Below are positions 24,377-27,233 of a DNA stretch of 27,233 bases, piece after piece. The DNA is taken from NCBI RefSeq assembly GCF_003478445.1, contig NZ_QUET01000036.1, forward strand, positions 1 through 27,233, given 5' to 3'. How positions within the stretch are numbered: the stretch's first letter is position 1; the number at the start of each line of letters is the position of its first letter. The notes under the pieces were generated by a model. The model did no database searches and was not told where the DNA came from. It saw only the letters and a program-made list of their open reading frames with translations. The position numbers were made by a program, and so were the translations under genes. The stretch comes from Roseburia sp. AM59-24XD (GTDB taxonomy: Bacteria; Bacillota; Clostridia; Lachnospirales; Lachnospiraceae).

Positions 24377-25594
24377 TTAGAAGTCGACCTCAGTGTCATA
24401 GTAGCAGCATTTCAACAGCTTCTCCATCTCTTCCTGAGACGGCTGACGCGGATTGGAACCGGTACATGCATCCAGTATCGCATTGGCGGCGATCTCCGGC
24501 AGACGCTCTAAGAACACATCCTCCGGCACGAAGCCTTCCTCAGTCGGATAGCTGTCCGCTCCGTAGTTCTTAATACAATGTGGAATATTGAGTGCATCAT
24601 TCATGCCGCGCAGATAATCGATCAGAAGCGAAATCTTCTCATCATCCGTGCTGCCACCCAACTTCATGAAGTCTGCAATCTCTCCATAACGCTCCTTTGC
24701 AACCGGATCCTTCGCATTAAATGCAATTACCTTTGGCAGATACATCGCATTGGCGGCGCCGTGGATAATATGTGCACCGTAATCGGCAAATGCAGCTCCT
24801 GTCTTATGCGCCATTGAATGAACAATACCAAGAAGTGCATTGGAAAATGCCATGCCGGCAAGACACTGTGCATTGTGCATATTGTCTCTCTTCTCCATAT
24901 CGCCCTCGTACGAACCGACCAGATCTCTCTGGATCATCTTGATCGCATGCAGCGCAAGCGGATCGGTATAGTCACAATTTGCTGTGGAAACATACGCCTC
25001 AATCGCATGCGTCATCGCATCCATTCCGGTATGAGCAACCAGCTTCTTCGGCATCGTCTCTGCCAGCTCAGGATCAACGATCGCTACATCCGGCGTAATC
25101 TCAAAATCGGCGATCGGGTACTTGATCCCCTTCTCATAATCGGTAATGATTGAAAATGCAGTCACCTCGGTAGCCGTGCCTGAGGTAGATGAAATCGCAC
25201 AGAACTTTGCTTTGGTACGAAGCTTCGGCAGACCAAATACCTTGCACATATCCTCAAAGGTCACGTCCGGATACTCATATTTGATCCACATCGCTTTCGC
25301 TGCATCAATCGGCGAACCACCACCCATCGCAACGATCCAGTCCGGCTGAAACTCCTGCATCTTTGCTGCACCCTTCATAACCGTGTCCACAGACGGATCC
25401 GGCTCAATGCCCTCGATCAGATCCACTTCCATTCCAGCCTCTTTCAGATATCCGATTGCTTTGTCCAGGAAGCCGTTTCTCTTCATGGAACCACCGCCTA
25501 CACAGACGATTGCCTTCTTACCCTCAAAATCCTTGAGTGCCTCCAGTGCTCCCTTACCGTGATACAAATCTCTTGGTAATGTAAACCTAGCCAT
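24377..25594 (-). CDS. Iron-containing alcohol dehydrogenase
   Basis: A 405-aa group III alcohol dehydrogenase that reduces aldehydes to alcohols with NAD(P)H in fermentation, or the reverse. The Rossmann-like half contains CVGGGSMKRNG and the cofactor motif GGGSPIDAAKAM (about 91-102). The metal site is formed by D192 and H196 (GMDAMTHAIEAY), H259 (GIVHSMAH) and H278 (IIHGAANA). It resembles the butanol/1,3-propanediol dehydrogenase subgroup; substrate is not decided by sequence. The start is the ATG at 25594 with GGAGG six bases upstream; an in-frame extension to 25666 has no site. The leader of about 115 nt holds a TGCGA/TCGCA hairpin. Confidence 0.93.
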   Translation of the reverse strand: MARFTLPRDLYHGKGALEALKDFEGKKAIVCVGGGSMKRNGFLDKAIGYLKEAGMEVDLIEGIEPDPSVDTVMKGAAKMQEFQPDWIVAMGGGSPIDAAKAMWIKYEYPDVTFEDMCKVFGLPKLRTKAKFCAISSTSGTATEVTAFSIITDYEKGIKYPIADFEITPDVAIVDPELAETMPKKLVAHTGMDAMTHAIEAYVSTANCDYTDPLALHAIKMIQRDLVGSYEGDMEKRDNMHNAQCLAGMAFSNALLGIVHSMAHKTGAAFADYGAHIIHGAANAMYLPKVIAFNAKDPVAKERYGEIADFMKLGGSTDDEKISLLIDYLRGMNDALNIPHCIKNYGADSYPTEEGFVPEDVFLERLPEIAANAILDACTGSNPRQPSQEEMEKLLKCCYYDTEVDF

Positions 25595-25715
25595 GATAAA
25601 CCTCCATTCCGAAGCGTAATGCGACAAAGCAAAGTAATCGCATACTTTGGCAGAAGCCGTCTGCAACGCCCCGACACAAACGACTCCCCCGGCAACCCCC
25701 TTATCTGTCTGGCAA

Positions 25716-25746
25716 TTTATACCAGTACTGCCGATTTGTCACTCAA
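25716..25746 (-). promoter_or_regulatory. Candidate promoter of the alcohol dehydrogenase gene
   Basis: An extended -10, TGGTATAAA (25724-25716), with TTGAGT (25746-25741) 19 bp upstream. The spacing is long, so the extended -10 would carry most of the recognition. Confidence 0.4.
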
Positions 25747-25877
25747 TTTGATAGCTTTATTTTACACCTGATGAGAAAAATCTTCAACTGAAATTGCATG
25801 ACAAATTTTGGATGCGAGGTATGCTCATGAATCAATTTATTTTCCGAGGCAAAATGACTTTTTACTCTTCGGGATAT

Positions 25878-25922
25878 AAAAAAGATTCTGGGCAGACTTC
25901 CTGCTACCATCAGGGAAAGTCT
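25878..25922 (-). terminator. Probable terminator of the tandem immunity-like genes
   Basis: On the minus strand AGACTT-TC-CCTG pairs with CAGG-AAGTCT (25922-25894), ten pairs with a 2-nt bulge. A run of T follows ten bases later (25883-25878). Confidence 0.55.
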
Positions 25923-25939
25923 TCATACATTAATTAATT

Positions 25940-26587
25940 TCACATATAATTTGCCATTACATTCTCATCTAATCGTTTTAACATTTCCTTCTCCGGTTCA
26001 TCCATATAATATATATCCGGATCGACCTTTAATATCTCATTTTCCGCATCCTGCTTATTTGTTACACTCTCTATTACAAATGCTCGTTTTTCTTTGATAT
26101 ATCGTGGATGACAGTACATCTTTCCATCCCGACGAACAACATAATATTCCGTCCCTCTTTTCCCTTTTATCCATTCATCCGTAAAACCATTACAGAAAAA
26201 TACCTGTCTGATTTTACTCGCCTTGCTTTCCATTTCACGTTCTTCTTTTAAACGTTTCTGCTCTTCTAGCGGCAGTTTGCTCTCTCTTTCCATTCTTTCC
26301 TGTTGACGCCGTTTTTTCACCTCTAAATCTTTTTGATGGATTTCGAGCTGCATTTCCACCATCTCCATTAAATAATCAAACGCCTCATCTTCATCAGATG
26401 TTCGAAAAATTATCATATGCTCATCCCTGTCACCGTTCCTATATATATTCCATTGCTGATCTTTCTCATTCCAATTACAGCCTATCGCATACGGAAAGCC
26501 TCTTCCTTGATCCACTTGCGCTATCACCACATTCTGCAACTGTGGTTTTAATTCATCTAATTTTTTTAGAAATTCTTGCTTCCTCAT
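25940..26587 (-). CDS. Putative immunity-like protein (Imm59-type N-terminus), copy 1
   Basis: A 215-aa cytoplasmic-looking protein with no signal or membrane segment. The N-terminal domain (about 1-85: QVDQGRGFPYAIGCN, then DEDEAFDYLMEMV) resembles immunity proteins of polymorphic-toxin systems, Imm59 being the closest I recall; this is a pattern match, not a search. A charged coiled coil (about 85-130, rich in Glu, Lys, Arg) links to a C-terminal domain (about 130-215) with VFFCNGFTDEWIKGKRG and EYYVVRRDGKMYCHPRYI, which I do not recognise. The C-terminal half is almost identical to the neighbouring copy while the N-terminal halves differ. AGGTG lies five bases before the ATG. Base composition is visibly more AT-rich than the rest of the window. 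Confidence 0.7.
   Translation of the reverse strand: MRKQEFLKKLDELKPQLQNVVIAQVDQGRGFPYAIGCNWNEKDQQWNIYRNGDRDEHMIIFRTSDEDEAFDYLMEMVEMQLEIHQKDLEVKKRRQQERMERESKLPLEEQKRLKEEREMESKASKIRQVFFCNGFTDEWIKGKRGTEYYVVRRDGKMYCHPRYIKEKRAFVIESVTNKQDAENEILKVDPDIYYMDEPEKEMLKRLDENVMANYM
25982..26281 (-). repeat. 300-bp direct repeat, copy 1 (inside the first immunity-like gene)
   Basis: Aligns without gaps to 26678-26977 (offset 696) with about 11 mismatches by my count, roughly 96% identity. It covers the coiled coil and most of the C-terminal domain. Identity falls off sharply at both ends. Confidence 0.85.
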
Positions 26588-26623
26588 AGCTTCACCTCAT
26601 ATATCCCACTCAGCTTTCCCATC

Positions 26624-27233
26624 TCACTCTTTCTTCTTTCTATAATTTTGCTTCACATTTGCTCTAAGACGCTCTATCATTTCCTTCTCCGGTTCATCCA
26701 TATAATATATATCCGGGTCGACTTTTAATATCTCATTTTCTGCATCCTGCTTATTTGTTGCACTTTCTATTACAAATGCTCGTTTTTCTTTGATGTATCG
26801 TGGATGGCAGTACATCTTTTTATCCCGACGAACAACATAATATTCCGTCCCTCTTTTCCCTTTTATCCATTCATCCGTAAAACCATTACAGAAAAACACC
26901 TGTCTGATTTTACTCGCCTTGCTTTCCATTTCACGTTCTTCTTTTAAACGTTTCTGCTCTTCTAGCGGCAATTTGCTTTCTCGTTCCTGCCTTTCCCGTA
27001 AATATTGCTGTCTTTTCTTTTCTTCCTCTTCATGCCATTTTATATTCTCCATCATCATATAATTCAAGCGATCAAAAGCTTCGTCTTCACTGGAAGTTTC
27101 TAAAAGAATATAGTGTTCATCCCTGTCTCCATTTTCAAACACCTTCCATTTGTTTACTTGATGATCAAAATAGCATCCCATCGCCAGTGAACACCCTATT
27201 CCTTCATCCACTATAATATATGTATCTCTTAGT
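26624..27233 (-). CDS. Putative immunity-like protein, copy 2, cut by window edge
   Basis: At least 202 codons, open through position 27233; the in-frame GTG at 27211 is internal, since the preceding codons (LRDTYIIV) align with copy 1. The N-terminal domain (EGIGCSLAMGCY, FENGDRDEHYILLETSSEDEAFDRLNYM) follows the same pattern as copy 1 but with low identity. The linker and the C-terminal domain are nearly identical to it, differing mainly at DKKMYC versus DGKMYC and ATNK versus VTNK. It ends in a basic RKKKE tail. It is 36 bases upstream of copy 1 on the same strand, so the two are probably one transcript. No toxin gene is in view; one could lie beyond the window. Confidence 0.7.
   Translation of the reverse strand, partial: LRDTYIIVDEGIGCSLAMGCYFDHQVNKWKVFENGDRDEHYILLETSSEDEAFDRLNYMMMENIKWHEEEEKKRQQYLRERQERESKLPLEEQKRLKEEREMESKASKIRQVFFCNGFTDEWIKGKRGTEYYVVRRDKKMYCHPRYIKEKRAFVIESATNKQDAENEILKVDPDIYYMDEPEKEMIERLRANVKQNYRKKKE
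26678..26977 (-). repeat. 300-bp direct repeat, copy 2 (inside the second immunity-like gene)
   Basis: Partner of 25982-26281, with no insertions or deletions between them. All the differences I counted are transitions. Confidence 0.85.

Larger units (their letters stand above)
25595..25939. other. Intergenic region between the dehydrogenase and the immunity-like genes
   Basis: About 345 bases. The first part is the dehydrogenase leader and promoter, the last part a terminator for the immunity-like genes. A 36-codon plus-strand frame at 25827-25937 overlaps that terminator and is not supported as a gene. No known RNA was recognised. Confidence 0.45.

Noticed and set aside
25827..25937. 36-codon plus-strand ORF with a GAGG upstream
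   Set aside because: It overlaps the terminator hairpin of the minus-strand genes and its composition is not protein-like.
27211..27233. Treating the GTG at 27211 as the start of the second immunity-like gene
   Set aside because: The frame stays open to the window end and the extra codons align with copy 1, so the true start is outside.

Overview
The window looks like chromosome from a spore-forming, motile Clostridia bacterium, most likely Lachnospiraceae. The evidence is a T-box-controlled isoleucyl-tRNA synthetase, a SipL-type DUF3794+LysM spore coat protein behind a sigma-E-like promoter, the cortex amidase CwlD, a chemoreceptor, a DUF4250 protein next to murG, strong AGGAGG ribosome sites and several TTG starts. 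No rRNA, tRNA, CRISPR array, transposase or phage gene is visible. Genus cannot be told from this stretch.

Layout. 1-206: start of an exported protein (-), cut by the window edge. 207-372: a gap with three adjacent hairpins. 373-3901: ileS (-) with its T-box leader and promoter; the gene is broken by two single-base deletions. 3940-4284: an XRE repressor (-). 4676-6419: a (+) cassette of two small helical, single-membrane-pass proteins around a secreted protein, followed by a PadR regulator. 6580-10325: a three-gene MacB-type exporter (-: adaptor, ATPase, permease). 10524-11776: murG and a DUF4250 gene (+). 11912-14230: a GNAT acetyltransferase and a chemoreceptor (-). 14399-15999: the sipL-like gene (+), broken by one frameshift. 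16170-17195: ilvE (-). 17321-20048: a tight cwlD-sua5-LMW phosphatase-rpiB operon (-), preceded by a GH18 spore-hydrolase-like gene (20120-21844). 22090-22465: one or two very small genes (-). 22854-23672: mecA (+). 23749-25594: a DUF1858 redox protein, a 2[4Fe-4S] ferredoxin and an iron-containing alcohol dehydrogenase (-). 25940-27233: two tandem paralogues (-) that resemble toxin-immunity proteins, the second running off the window.

Most of the window is housekeeping: translation (ileS, sua5), wall synthesis (murG), branched-chain amino acids (ilvE), sugar phosphates (rpiB), proteolysis control (mecA) and sporulation (sipL, cwlD, probably the GH18 protein). The less ordinary parts are the PadR-linked cassette, the tandem immunity-like genes that share a nearly identical C-terminal half, a low-molecular-weight phosphatase that has lost its P-loop arginine, and the small-ORF region upstream of position 22320.

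Quality note: the three frameshifts (two in ileS, one in the sipL-like gene) are all single missing bases in otherwise intact genes, at least one of which should be essential. Sequencing or assembly error is the simplest explanation. Promoters and terminators were found by eye against consensus, so they are predictions.
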